64,000 nucleotides of DNA from NCBI GenBank assembly GCA_038258425.1, contig JBBSPV010000004.1:62001-126000 (forward strand), given 5' to 3'. Origin of the DNA: DATLGB01 sp038258425 (GTDB lineage: Bacteria > Actinomycetota > Thermoleophilia > Solirubrobacterales > Solirubrobacteraceae). The notes below the pieces were generated by a model. It was not told the DNA's origin and ran no database searches. It worked only from the letters and a program-made list of their open reading frames with translations. Positions within the stretch are counted from its first letter, which is position 1. The number at the start of each line of letters is the position of its first letter. Positions 16,955 through 24,354 of the stretch are shown one piece after another. The translations under genes and the position numbers were made by a program.

Positions 16955-16960
16955 TATGGT
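16955..16960 (+). promoter_or_regulatory. Candidate leaderless -10 box for the response regulator
   Basis: TATGGT, 7 nt before the GTG at 16968. It favours that start over the ATG at 16956 or the GTG at 16932. Confidence 0.5.
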
Positions 16961-16967
16961 CGCCGGC

Positions 16968-17603
16968 GTGCGCATCCGCCTCGCCCTGGTGGAGGACCAC
17001 CAAGCCCTGCGCCACGGGCTCGAGCTCTTGCTCGGCCAGCAGGGCTGCGAGGTGGTCGGGACCGCGGGGGACCGGCCCGGGGGGCTCGAGCTCGTGCGCG
17101 ACGCCGACCCCGACGTCGTCGTCGTCGACGTCGGCCTGGGCGCCGACTCGGGCATCGCCCTCGCGCGCGATCTCGTCGGTGACCGCGCCGACCGGGCCGT
17201 GCTCCTCTACACGGGCTCGGACGACGTGGAGCAGCTGCTGCACGGCCTGGACGCCGGCGCCCGCGGCTACGCCCTCAAGCAGGGGGCGCCCGACGAGCTC
17301 ATGGACGCGATCACGACGGTCGCGCGCGGCGGCACCTACGTCGACCCGCGCCTGCGTCCCGCTCTCAAGACCCACCACACCACCCAGCGCCAGGTGAGCC
17401 TGTCGGCGCGGGAGCGCCAGATCGTCGAACTGCTCGCCGACGGGCTCACGGGCGAGGAGGTCGCGCACCGGCTCGTGCTCTCGGCGGAGACCGTGAAGAC
17501 CCACATCCGCAACGCGCTCGTCAAGCTCGAGGCGCGCAACCGGGTCCACGGCGTCGCCATCGCCCTGCGCGACGGCCACATCCGCGCCGGCGCTTCGAGC
17601 TAG
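16968..17603 (+). CDS. LuxR/NarL-type response regulator
   Basis: 211 residues. The receiver domain has the acidic pair E9-D10, the phospho-acceptor Asp54 in VVVVDVGLG, the Thr in LLYTGSD and the conserved Lys in YALKQGAPDEL. The C-terminal GerE/LuxR helix-turn-helix is SARERQIVELLADGLTGEEV followed by LSAETVKTHIRNALVKL. No histidine kinase gene is adjacent, so it is an orphan in this window. It is transcribed away from the PafBC-like gene across a 140-bp gap. That gap contains a hairpin-like inverted pair (CACCCG-cgtga-CGGGTG). Confidence 0.92.
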   Translation: MRIRLALVEDHQALRHGLELLLGQQGCEVVGTAGDRPGGLELVRDADPDVVVVDVGLGADSGIALARDLVGDRADRAVLLYTGSDDVEQLLHGLDAGARGYALKQGAPDELMDAITTVARGGTYVDPRLRPALKTHHTTQRQVSLSARERQIVELLADGLTGEEVAHRLVLSAETVKTHIRNALVKLEARNRVHGVAIALRDGHIRAGASS

Positions 17604-17626
17604 GCGAGGCCCGGTCCGGCGCGGCC

Positions 17627-17651
17627 AGTACCGCCTCCGTCGACGGGTACT
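17627..17651. terminator. Candidate bidirectional terminator, weak
   Basis: AGTACC and GGTACT arms with a 13-nt loop lie between the convergent response-regulator and HD-nuclease genes. The stem is short and there is no T tract. Confidence 0.35.
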
Positions 17652-18612
17652 AGGCGGCGACGCGGTCGGCGAACCACGCCGACCCGGACAGCGCACGGTC
17701 GAAGCCCGACCACTGGGCGCCCTCGGGCAGCTCCTTCTCGATGCGATCGAAGGAGCCCAGGCGGCCGCCGAGGTTGTCGATCATGTGCACGAGCGTGGCC
17801 TCGCGCGTGCACGGCAGGACGGGCGAGCCGTGCTCGTGGGTGCCGTGGTGGCTGAGGATGATGTGCAGCACCGCGGCGGCCGTGCGGGGCGGGAAGCCGG
17901 GCAGGTCCTCGATGAGCCGGCGCACGCGGTAGTAGCCCATCGGGATCTCGCCCTGGAGCTTGCCGAGGTCGGTCATCTCGATGGTCAGCGGGTCCGTCGT
18001 GTAGGCGTCGAGCTTGCCGATGTCGTGGACCAGGGCGCCGGTGACCGCGACGTCGCGGTCGATGCCCCCGAACGTCGAGGCCATGGCCGAAACGCCCTGC
18101 GCCACGGACAGCGAGTGCTCGAGCAGGCCGTGGCGGTAGGCCTGGTGGAAGTACTTCGCCGCGGGTGCCTCCCGGTAGGCGGCCCAGGTCTCCGTGCCCT
18201 CGGAGAACACGCGGTCCAGCAGTGCCCGCAGGTGCGGGCACTGGACGGTCGCGATCAGATCGCGCAGGTCGGCCTCCATCTGCTCGGCCGACAGCGGCGG
18301 CCCGTCGAGCAGCGCCTCCAGGTCGGCCTCGAAGGGGTGCGCGGGGCGGATGGCGCTCACCGTGAGCTGCCCGCCGTAGCGCGGATGATGGCTGAAGCGG
18401 CCGGCCACGCGAACGATCGCGCCCGGCCGGCAGCCCTCCGACACCGCCTCGCACCCGTCCCACATGACCCCGGCGAGGCTGCCGGTGCGGTCGCTGAGCC
18501 CGAGCTTGAGGTAGCGCGCGCCGTCGCGCCGGGCGCGCTCCTCACGGGTGCGCAGCACGAGCACGACGTCGCAGTCCTGCCCGTCGGTGAGGTCCCGGAT
18601 GCTCATGGTCAT
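17650..18612 (-). CDS. YhaM-like 3'-5' exoribonuclease (OB fold + HD domain)
   Basis: 320 residues. The N-terminal ~100 residues form an OB-fold nucleic-acid-binding domain (LKLGLSDRTGSLAGVMWDG, PGAIVRVAGRFSHHP). The rest is an HD phosphohydrolase domain with HGLLEHSLSV, LVHDIGKLDAY and LHIILSHHG. This OB-HD order is that of YhaM/CBF1, a metal-dependent 3'-5' exoribonuclease that also acts on single-stranded DNA. Start is uncertain between the ATG at 18612 and the one at 18606. TAGCTT lies just upstream of both. Confidence 0.88.
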   Translation of the reverse strand: MTMSIRDLTDGQDCDVVLVLRTREERARRDGARYLKLGLSDRTGSLAGVMWDGCEAVSEGCRPGAIVRVAGRFSHHPRYGGQLTVSAIRPAHPFEADLEALLDGPPLSAEQMEADLRDLIATVQCPHLRALLDRVFSEGTETWAAYREAPAAKYFHQAYRHGLLEHSLSVAQGVSAMASTFGGIDRDVAVTGALVHDIGKLDAYTTDPLTIEMTDLGKLQGEIPMGYYRVRRLIEDLPGFPPRTAAAVLHIILSHHGTHEHGSPVLPCTREATLVHMIDNLGGRLGSFDRIEKELPEGAQWSGFDRALSGSAWFADRVAA

Positions 18613-18655
18613 CGGGAAGCTAGTCGGGCCTCCGGACGCGTTCCTGACGCCCGCC

Positions 18656-18661
18656 TAGCGT
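18656..18661 (+). promoter_or_regulatory. Candidate -10 box for the MFS pseudogene
   Basis: TAGCGT, 9 nt before the GTG at 18671. The promoter appears intact although the gene is broken. Confidence 0.4.
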
Positions 18662-18670
18662 GACCGGGTC

Positions 18671-19625
18671 GTGTCGCCGCGGACCGCCATCACCGCGATC
18701 TTCGCGCTCAACGGCGCGGGGTTCGCGGCCTGGTACGCGCGCCTGCCGGCGATCACGGACGAGCTCGGGCTGAGCCCGGGGGAGATCGGCATCGCGCTGC
18801 TCGGCGCCCCGATCGGGCTGCTGCTCGCGCAGGGTGCGATCGGCGCGCTGATCGCCCGCCACGGGTCCTACGCGCTGCTGCGGGCGTCCCCGCTGGCCTT
18901 CGCGCTGATCGTCCTGCCGGCCCTCGCGTGGGACCTGCCGTCGCTGTGCCTCGCCGTCGCGCTGACGGGCGCCGCCAACGGCGCGATCGACGTGACGATG
19001 AACGCCCAGGGCCTCGTCGTGGAGCGGGCCGCGCGCGTGCGGCTGTTCACGACGCTGCACGCCGGCTTCTCCTTCGGCGCGCTGGGCGGCGCGCTCGCCG
19101 CCGCCGCGGTGGCCGCCGCCGGGGTCGACGCGCTGCCGCACCTCGCCGCGTGGGGACTGGCCGCGGCTCTGGTGGGCGCTGTCGCTCTGCGCGGGCTGAT
19201 CCGCGACCAGGGCGCGCCGCGCGAGCGGCGCGAGGGCCGCGCGCGGCTCGACCGGCGGCTGCTCGCGCTCGGGCTCCTCGCCTTCTGCTGCCTCATGGCG
19301 GAGGGATCGGTGACGGACTGGAGCGCGCTGTTCATGGACCGGGTGGCGGGCGCGAGCGCCGGAGCGGCCCCGCTCGGTCTCGCGGCCTTCTCGCTGACCA
19401 TGGGCTTCGGCCGGCTGGCGGGGGACGCGCTGGGCGTGCGTTACGGCGCCCGAGGCCGCCCCGCGCCTCGCGGCCGTGTCCGCCGCCGGGTACGTCGGGT
19501 TCCTCGTCGGGCCGCCCGCGATCGGCGGCCTCGCCGAGCTCGCCGGCCTGCGCGCGGCGTTGCTGCTCGCGTGCGGTGCCTGCGTGCTCGCCGCGGCGCT
19601 GGCGGGCGTGCTCACCCGGGACTGA
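18671..19625 (+). pseudogene. MFS transporter (YbjJ/FucP-like) with internal deletion and frameshift
   Basis: The first ~258 codons encode helices 1-8 of an MFS protein, with NGAGFAAWYARLPAI at the start and TTLHAGFSFGALGGA in the middle, like YbjJ-type permeases. After GVRYGA near 19450 the frame becomes Arg/Pro-rich and non-membrane. In another frame the protein resumes with EAAPRLAAVSAAGYVGFLVG and ends with VLTRD and TGA at 19623-19625. Compared with intact relatives about 55-60 residues (roughly helices 8-10) are missing and the reading frame is shifted, so this is a deletion pseudogene. A plain sequencing indel would not explain the missing residues. Confidence 0.8.
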
Positions 19626-19634
19626 GGGCGGCCG

Positions 19635-19694
19635 GCTGGGGGGTGGTCGAGGTTAAGGCCAGTAGCGGTCCTCAACCTCGACCACCCCCCCAGC
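19635..19694. repeat. Dispersed palindrome, copy A (also a likely bidirectional terminator)
   Basis: A 20-21 bp arm starting GCTGGGGGGTGGTCGAGG and ending in its complement, with one extra C, flanks a 19-nt loop. A further half-arm (acctcgaccacccc) follows at about 19696-19710. The near-identical copy B lies at 41144-41197. It sits between the convergent MFS pseudogene and GNAT gene. The dispersed, nearly exact duplication suggests a REP/MITE-like element rather than an ordinary terminator. Confidence 0.85.
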
Positions 19695-19730
19695 CACCTC
19701 GACCACCCCACCTCCCGCCCCGGCGGCTCC

Positions 19731-20273
19731 TCAGCGCGCGCGCCAGTCCTCCGCCACGAGGCCGTAGACCGCATGGTCGATCGTCCGCTCGCCCACGCGC
19801 TCGGCGTGGCGGGCGATGCCCTCGAGGGTGAAGCCGAGCCGCTCGGGGATCGCGCGCGACCGGCGGTTGTCGACCCCCGCCCGGATCTCCACGCGGTCCA
19901 CGCCCCAGCGGCCGAACCCGTGCGCGACATAGGCGCGGACCGCCGTGGTCATGATGCCGCGCCCACAGACGTCGGCGGCGAGCCAGTACCCGACGGACAT
20001 GCGCCGGTGCGCCCACACCGCGTCGTGCACCCCGATGCCTCCCGCGATCCGGCCGTCCGCCTCGACGGCCGTCTGCAGCCCCCGGTTGTCGGCCAGCTGG
20101 CGCCGCGCCTGGCGGATCCAGAGCAGCGCCGCTTCGCCCGTGTAGCCCCCGGTCCACGGCAGCCACGGGTCCAGATGGGCCCGGTTGGCGTCGACCACCG
20201 CCGCGAGCTCGGGCGCGTCGGTCTCCTCCCACAGCCGCAGCCGCACCCCGTCCATGAGTGGACGATCCAGCAC
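19731..20273 (-). CDS. GNAT-family N-acetyltransferase, RimJ/RimL type
   Basis: About 180 residues. It opens VLDRPLMDGVRLRLWEETDA and then shows the GNAT core: GGIGVHD, MSVGYWLAADVCGRGIMTTA with the acetyl-CoA-binding R-G-I-M turn, and DNRRSRAIPERLGFTLEG. Such enzymes acetylate protein N-termini, antibiotics or small amines; the substrate is unknown. The GTG at 20273 is chosen because it gives the family N-terminus and TAGGCT lies 7 nt upstream. ATGs at 20297 and 20255 are also in frame. Confidence 0.85.
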   Translation of the reverse strand: MLDRPLMDGVRLRLWEETDAPELAAVVDANRAHLDPWLPWTGGYTGEAALLWIRQARRQLADNRGLQTAVEADGRIAGGIGVHDAVWAHRRMSVGYWLAADVCGRGIMTTAVRAYVAHGFGRWGVDRVEIRAGVDNRRSRAIPERLGFTLEGIARHAERVGERTIDHAVYGLVAEDWRAR

Positions 20274-20280
20274 CCGGTTG

Positions 20281-20286
20281 AGCCTA
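20281..20286 (-). promoter_or_regulatory. Candidate leaderless -10 box for GNAT gene
   Basis: TAGGCT on the minus strand, exactly 7 nt before the GTG at 20273. It decides that start. Confidence 0.45.
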
Positions 20287-20317
20287 TTCGCGGTCATCCC
20301 AGCGGCGCCGACGCTCG

Positions 20318-20323
20318 TAACGT
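20318..20323 (+). promoter_or_regulatory. Candidate leaderless -10 box for DHA2 MFS gene
   Basis: TAACGT, 7 nt before the ATG at 20331. Confidence 0.5.
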
Positions 20324-20330
20324 GGCCGTC

Positions 20331-21881
20331 ATGGCCAAGTGGTGGACGCTCCTCGCGGTGTGCCTCGGCACGTTCATGCTGCTCGTGGACGTGACGATCG
20401 TCAACGTCGCCCTGCCCTCGATCGGACGCGATCTGGACGCCGCCTTCGACGACCTGCAGTGGGTCATCGACGCCTACGCCCTGACGCTCGCCGCCGCCCT
20501 GCTCACCGCCGGCTCGCTCGCCGACCTGCTCGGCCGCCGCCGCGCCTACGTCGCCGGGCTCGCCCTGTTCACCGGCGCGTCGCTGCTGTGCGGCCTGGCC
20601 ACGAGCCCGTTGTTCCTCAACCTCGCCCGGGCGCTGCAGGGCGTCGGGGCGGCCTTCATGTTCGCCTGCGCCCTGTCCCTGCTGGCCAGCGGCTACCAGG
20701 GCGCGGACCGGGGCACGGCGTTCGGCGTGTGGGGCGCGACCACGGGCGCGGCGGTCGCGGTCGGCCCGCTCGCAGGCGGCGTGTTGACGGAGGCGATCGG
20801 CTGGGAGGCCATCTTCTTCGTCAACGTCCCGATCGGGCTCGGGGTGATCGCCCTGACGCTCAGGACGGTGCAGGAGTCGCGCAACCCGGCCCTGGCGCGG
20901 ATCGACTGGGCCGGCCTCGTGCTCTTCTCGGGGGCGCTCGCCGCGCTCGTCTTCGGCCTCATCCGCGGCAACGACCGCGGCTTCGGCAGTCCGCTCATCC
21001 TCACCCTGCTGATCGGCTCGGCGGTGCTGTTGTCGGCCTTCGTCCTCGTGGAGCGGCGGTCGGCGTCCCCCATGCTCGAGCTCGCCCTGTTTCGCAAGCC
21101 GACCTTCGTGGGCGCCTCCATCGCCGCCTTCGTGCTCTCGGCGACGATCTTCGCGCTGTTCCTCTACATCACGCTCTACTTCCAGAACCAGCTGGGCTAC
21201 TCGGCGCTGCAGGCCGGCCTGCGCTTCCTGCCCACGTCGCTGATCTCCTTCGTCGTCGCGCCCGTCTCGGGCAAGCTCGCCGAGCGCCTCGGCGTCCGCT
21301 GGTTCGTCGGTGGCGGCCTGGCGCTCATCGGCCTCGGGCTGGTGCTCATGCACGGGCTGACGGTCGCCGACGACTGGACGGCGCTGCTGCCGGGGCTGTG
21401 CGTCGCGGCGGTCGGCATCGGCATGGTCAACCCGGCCCTGGCCACGACGGCGGTCGGCGTGGTGGAGCCGCAGCGCTCCGGGATGGCCTCAGGCATCAAC
21501 TCGACGTTCCGCCAGGTCGGCATCTCCACGGGCGTCGCCGCGTGGGGCGCGGTCTTCGCCACCCTCGTCAACGATCAGGCCCGGACCTTCGCCCAGGCCG
21601 TGGGCGGCAGAGCCCCGGCCGGGGGGGCGGGTGGTGGATCGTTCTCGGACTTCATCTCCTTCGGGGCCTACCAGAAGCTCGGTCCCCGGGCGATCGAGCC
21701 CGGCAAGGCCGCCTTCCTCGACGGCTTCAACGAGATCCTGCTGATCGCCGGCATCGGCGCCCTCGTCGGCGCGGCGCTGTGCGCGTGGCTGATCCGGCCG
21801 TCCGACTTCGTCGCCCACGGGGCCGAGGTGGAGCCGCAGGCGCAGCGAGCACCCGGCGGCGCGGAGCCGCAACCGGCATAG
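20331..21881 (+). CDS. DHA2-family (14-TM) MFS drug exporter
   Basis: 516 residues of the EmrB/QacA type. It shows MLLVDVTIVNVALPSIGRDL in helix 1, WVIDAYALTLAAALLTAGSL in helix 2, the loop GSLADLLGRRRAY, and motif C in helix 5 (GAAVAVGPLAGGVL). It is likely a proton-driven exporter of hydrophobic drugs or a secreted product. The FAD dehydrogenase gene begins 8 bp after its stop, so the two form an operon and the dehydrogenase may act on a related compound (inference). The start ATG follows a TAACGT box by 7 nt. Confidence 0.92.
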   Translation: MAKWWTLLAVCLGTFMLLVDVTIVNVALPSIGRDLDAAFDDLQWVIDAYALTLAAALLTAGSLADLLGRRRAYVAGLALFTGASLLCGLATSPLFLNLARALQGVGAAFMFACALSLLASGYQGADRGTAFGVWGATTGAAVAVGPLAGGVLTEAIGWEAIFFVNVPIGLGVIALTLRTVQESRNPALARIDWAGLVLFSGALAALVFGLIRGNDRGFGSPLILTLLIGSAVLLSAFVLVERRSASPMLELALFRKPTFVGASIAAFVLSATIFALFLYITLYFQNQLGYSALQAGLRFLPTSLISFVVAPVSGKLAERLGVRWFVGGGLALIGLGLVLMHGLTVADDWTALLPGLCVAAVGIGMVNPALATTAVGVVEPQRSGMASGINSTFRQVGISTGVAAWGAVFATLVNDQARTFAQAVGGRAPAGGAGGGSFSDFISFGAYQKLGPRAIEPGKAAFLDGFNEILLIAGIGALVGAALCAWLIRPSDFVAHGAEVEPQAQRAPGGAEPQPA

Positions 21882-21882
21882 T
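21877..21882 (+). promoter_or_regulatory. Weak internal -10-like box before FAD dehydrogenase
   Basis: CATAGT, 7 nt before the ATG at 21890. It may allow separate leaderless expression within the operon. Confidence 0.25.
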
Positions 21883-21889
21883 CCGGGCC

Positions 21890-23572
21890 ATGACCGAGCT
21901 GCGCGCGGACGTGATCGTCGTCGGGGCCGGCCTCGCCGGCCTGACCGCGACGGCCGAGCTCGCCGACGCCGGCCATCGGGTCCTGCTGCTCGACCAGGAG
22001 CCGGAGCAGTCCTTCGGCGGACAGGCCTTCTGGTCGCTCGGCGGTCTCTTCCTCGTCGACTCGCCCGAGCAACGCCGCATGGGCATCCACGACTCGCTCG
22101 ACCTCGCCTGGCAGGACTGGCTCGGCTCCGCGGCCTTCGACCGCCCCGAGGACCACTGGCCGCGCCGCTGGGCGCGCGCCTACGTCGAGTGGGCGGCGGG
22201 CGAGAAGCGCGCGTGGCTGCGCGGGCTCGGCGTGCGCGTGATGGCCAACCCGGGCTGGGCCGAGCGCGGGGGCGGCAGCGCCACGGGTCACGGCAACTCC
22301 GTGCCCCGCTTCCACCTCACCTGGGGAACGGGCCCCGGCCTGCTCGAGCCGTTCGCGCGCCGTGTCCAGGAGCACCGCGCCGCCGGACGCGTCGAGTGCG
22401 CGTTCCGCCATCGAGTGGATGGGCTGACGCGCTCCGCCGGCGCCATCGACGGCGTGACGGGGTCGGTGCTGGCGCCGTCCGGGGTCGTGCGCGGCGCGGA
22501 CTCCTCGCGCGAGGTGGTCGGCGGCTTCACGGCCGCCGGACAGGCCGTCGTGCTTTCGAGCGGCGGCATCGGCGCGAACTTCGACCTGGTCCGTCGCAAC
22601 TGGCCCGAGCGGCTTGGCCCGCCGCCGCGGACGCTGATCTCCGGCGTCCCCGCCCACGTCGACGGCCGTGGGCTGGCGATCGCCGAGGATGCGGGGGCGA
22701 GCCTCATCGGCCGCGATCGCATGTGGCACTACGTCGAGGGGATCCGCAACTGGGACCCGATCTGGAGTCACCACGGCATCCGCATCCTGCCCGCGCCGTC
22801 GTCGCTGTGGCTCGACGCGACCGGCCGGCGGCTGCCCCCGCCGCTGTATCCCGGCTTCGACACGCTGGCGACCCTGCGCCACATCGGCACGACGGGCCAC
22901 GACCACACGTGGTTCGTGCTGACCCGCAAGATCATCGAGCGGGAGTTCGCGCTGTCGGGGTCCGAGCAGAACCCGGACATCACCGGCAAGAGCGTGCGCG
23001 ACGTCATCCGCCAGCGCGTGCTGCCCGGGGTCCCGGACCCGATCCAGGCGTTCATGGACCACGGGTCAGACTTCGTGGTCGAGTCCGATCTGCGCGCGCT
23101 CGTACGCGGGATGAACACCCTCACGGACGAGCCGCTGCTCGATCCGGACGAGGTCGAGCGCGTCGTCGTCGCGCGCGACCGCGAGATCCGCAACCCGTTC
23201 ACCAAGGACGGGCAGGTGACCGCCATCCGCGGGGCTCGCCGCTACCTCGCCGACCGCGTCAGCCGCGTGGCCAAGCCGCACCGGCTGCTGGACCCGAAGG
23301 CCGGACCGCTGATCGCCGTGCGCCTGAACGTGCTCACGCGCAAGACGCTCGGCGGCCTGGAGACCGATCTCGACGGCCGCGTGCTGCGCCCGGGCGGCGA
23401 GGTGCTCGACGGCCTCTACGCGGCGGGCGAAGCGGCCGGCTTCGGCGGCGGCGGCATGCACGGGTACAACTCGCTGGAGGGCACCTTCCTCGGCGGCTGC
23501 CTGTTCTCCGGCCGCACCGCGGGGCGGTCCCTGGCCGCGCAGCTCGGCCGGGCCGGCGCCCCGGCCGCCTGA
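21890..23572 (+). CDS. FAD-binding dehydrogenase (fumarate reductase / 3-ketosteroid dehydrogenase-like)
   Basis: 560 residues. The N-terminal Rossmann motif is VIVVGAGLAGLTATAELADAG. GGQAFWSLGGLF near 45-55 and the C-terminal FAD block GLYAAGEAAGFGGGGMHGYN with LEGTFLGGCLFSGRTAG are typical of the FAD_binding_2 family, which includes KstD and fumarate reductase-like enzymes. It probably introduces a C=C bond or reduces one in a cyclic ketone or enoate; the substrate is not visible. It is coupled to the upstream exporter gene. Its stop is 1 bp from that of the convergent TetR gene. Confidence 0.88.
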   Translation: MTELRADVIVVGAGLAGLTATAELADAGHRVLLLDQEPEQSFGGQAFWSLGGLFLVDSPEQRRMGIHDSLDLAWQDWLGSAAFDRPEDHWPRRWARAYVEWAAGEKRAWLRGLGVRVMANPGWAERGGGSATGHGNSVPRFHLTWGTGPGLLEPFARRVQEHRAAGRVECAFRHRVDGLTRSAGAIDGVTGSVLAPSGVVRGADSSREVVGGFTAAGQAVVLSSGGIGANFDLVRRNWPERLGPPPRTLISGVPAHVDGRGLAIAEDAGASLIGRDRMWHYVEGIRNWDPIWSHHGIRILPAPSSLWLDATGRRLPPPLYPGFDTLATLRHIGTTGHDHTWFVLTRKIIEREFALSGSEQNPDITGKSVRDVIRQRVLPGVPDPIQAFMDHGSDFVVESDLRALVRGMNTLTDEPLLDPDEVERVVVARDREIRNPFTKDGQVTAIRGARRYLADRVSRVAKPHRLLDPKAGPLIAVRLNVLTRKTLGGLETDLDGRVLRPGGEVLDGLYAAGEAAGFGGGGMHGYNSLEGTFLGGCLFSGRTAGRSLAAQLGRAGAPAA

Positions 23573-23573
23573 G

Positions 23574-24272
23574 TCAGTCGCCGCTCCCGGCCGTGGCCAC
23601 CAGCCGGTCGATCTCGGCCTCGTACACGAGCTGGGGATCCACCCGGAGGGAGGCGAAGGCCCCGTCGATCTCGAGGCTCACGAGCCCGTGCATGCGGGTC
23701 CAGGCGACGAGGCCGAGGTAGAGCAGGTCGGCCGGCAGCCCGGCGGTGTCGGGGCGCAGCCGGTCCCAGCGCTCGAGCTGGTGGTCCAGGGCGGCGGGGC
23801 GGGGTGCGGGCGCGGTCTCCGGGCCGAGCTCGGCGAGCACCGCGAGGAACGGCGCCATGCCGCGGTGAGCGGGCGGCACCGTCCGCTTCGGGGCGACGAG
23901 GCCCGAGCCGTAGCTCGTGGAGAACGCGAGGCGGTAGCGATGGGGGTTGGCGATCGCCCAGTCGCGGTAGGCGCCGGCCAGTGCGTGCAGGCGCCCGCCG
24001 GGGGTCCGCCGGCGGGCCGCGCGGGCGGCGGCCTCGATGGCGTCGGCCAGGTCCTCGTAGCCGTCGAGGACGAGGGTCGCGAGCAGCTCGTCGCGGGAGT
24101 CGAAGTACCGGTACAGCGCGGGTCCGGACATGCGCATGGACCGGGCGATGGCGCTCAGCGAGAGCGCCTCCGGGCCGCCCTCGACGACCTGCGCGAGGCC
24201 GCGCTCCTTGATCTCCGCGAGCGTTTCTGCGCGCAGGCGCTCGCGACGGGTGGCGACGGGTGGCTCTCCCAC
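23574..24272 (-). CDS. TetR-family regulator (WHG-type C-terminus)
   Basis: About 232 residues. The helix-turn-helix is LSLSAIARSMRMSGPALYRYF followed by DSRDELLATLVLDGYEDL, the A-LYRYF-SRDELL form seen in TetR proteins with the WHG C-terminal domain. HRYRLAFSTSYG falls in that domain. Two GTG starts, 24293 and 24272, each have TACAGT upstream (6 and 7 nt). The 24272 start is given. It is divergent from the short FAD oxidase gene with an 82-bp AT-richer gap and probably controls it. Confidence 0.87.
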   Translation of the reverse strand: MGEPPVATRRERLRAETLAEIKERGLAQVVEGGPEALSLSAIARSMRMSGPALYRYFDSRDELLATLVLDGYEDLADAIEAAARAARRRTPGGRLHALAGAYRDWAIANPHRYRLAFSTSYGSGLVAPKRTVPPAHRGMAPFLAVLAELGPETAPAPRPAALDHQLERWDRLRPDTAGLPADLLYLGLVAWTRMHGLVSLEIDGAFASLRVDPQLVYEAEIDRLVATAGSGD

Positions 24273-24279
24273 CCCTTCG

Positions 24280-24285
24280 ACTGTA
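24280..24285 (-). promoter_or_regulatory. Candidate -10 box, proximal, for TetR gene
   Basis: TACAGT on the minus strand, 7 nt before the GTG at 24272. The same octamer TTACAGTC recurs 20 bp upstream, so it may instead be part of a repeated operator. Confidence 0.4.
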
Positions 24286-24299
24286 AGCCCCACTCCCTG

Positions 24300-24305
24300 A
24301 CTGTA
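24300..24305 (-). promoter_or_regulatory. Candidate -10 box, distal, for TetR gene
   Basis: TACAGT on the minus strand, 6 nt before the GTG at 24293. It is a direct repeat of the proximal box. Confidence 0.4.
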
Positions 24306-24341
24306 ATGGATGTCACAGTGTACAACCCACTAGCGGCGTTA

Positions 24342-24347
24342 TAGGGT
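24342..24347 (+). promoter_or_regulatory. Candidate leaderless -10 box for FAD oxidase
   Basis: TAGGGT, 7 nt before the ATG at 24355. It lies inside the inverted pair GGGT-cta-ACCC, so a bound repressor would cover the -10 box. Confidence 0.5.
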
Positions 24348-24354
24348 CTAACCC

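Noticed and set aside
16932..16967. Longer N-terminus for the response regulator (GTG 16932 or ATG 16956)
   Set aside because: TATGGT lies exactly 7 nt before the GTG at 16968, and receiver domains begin there. The GGGAGG is 1 nt from the ATG, too close to act as its ribosome site.
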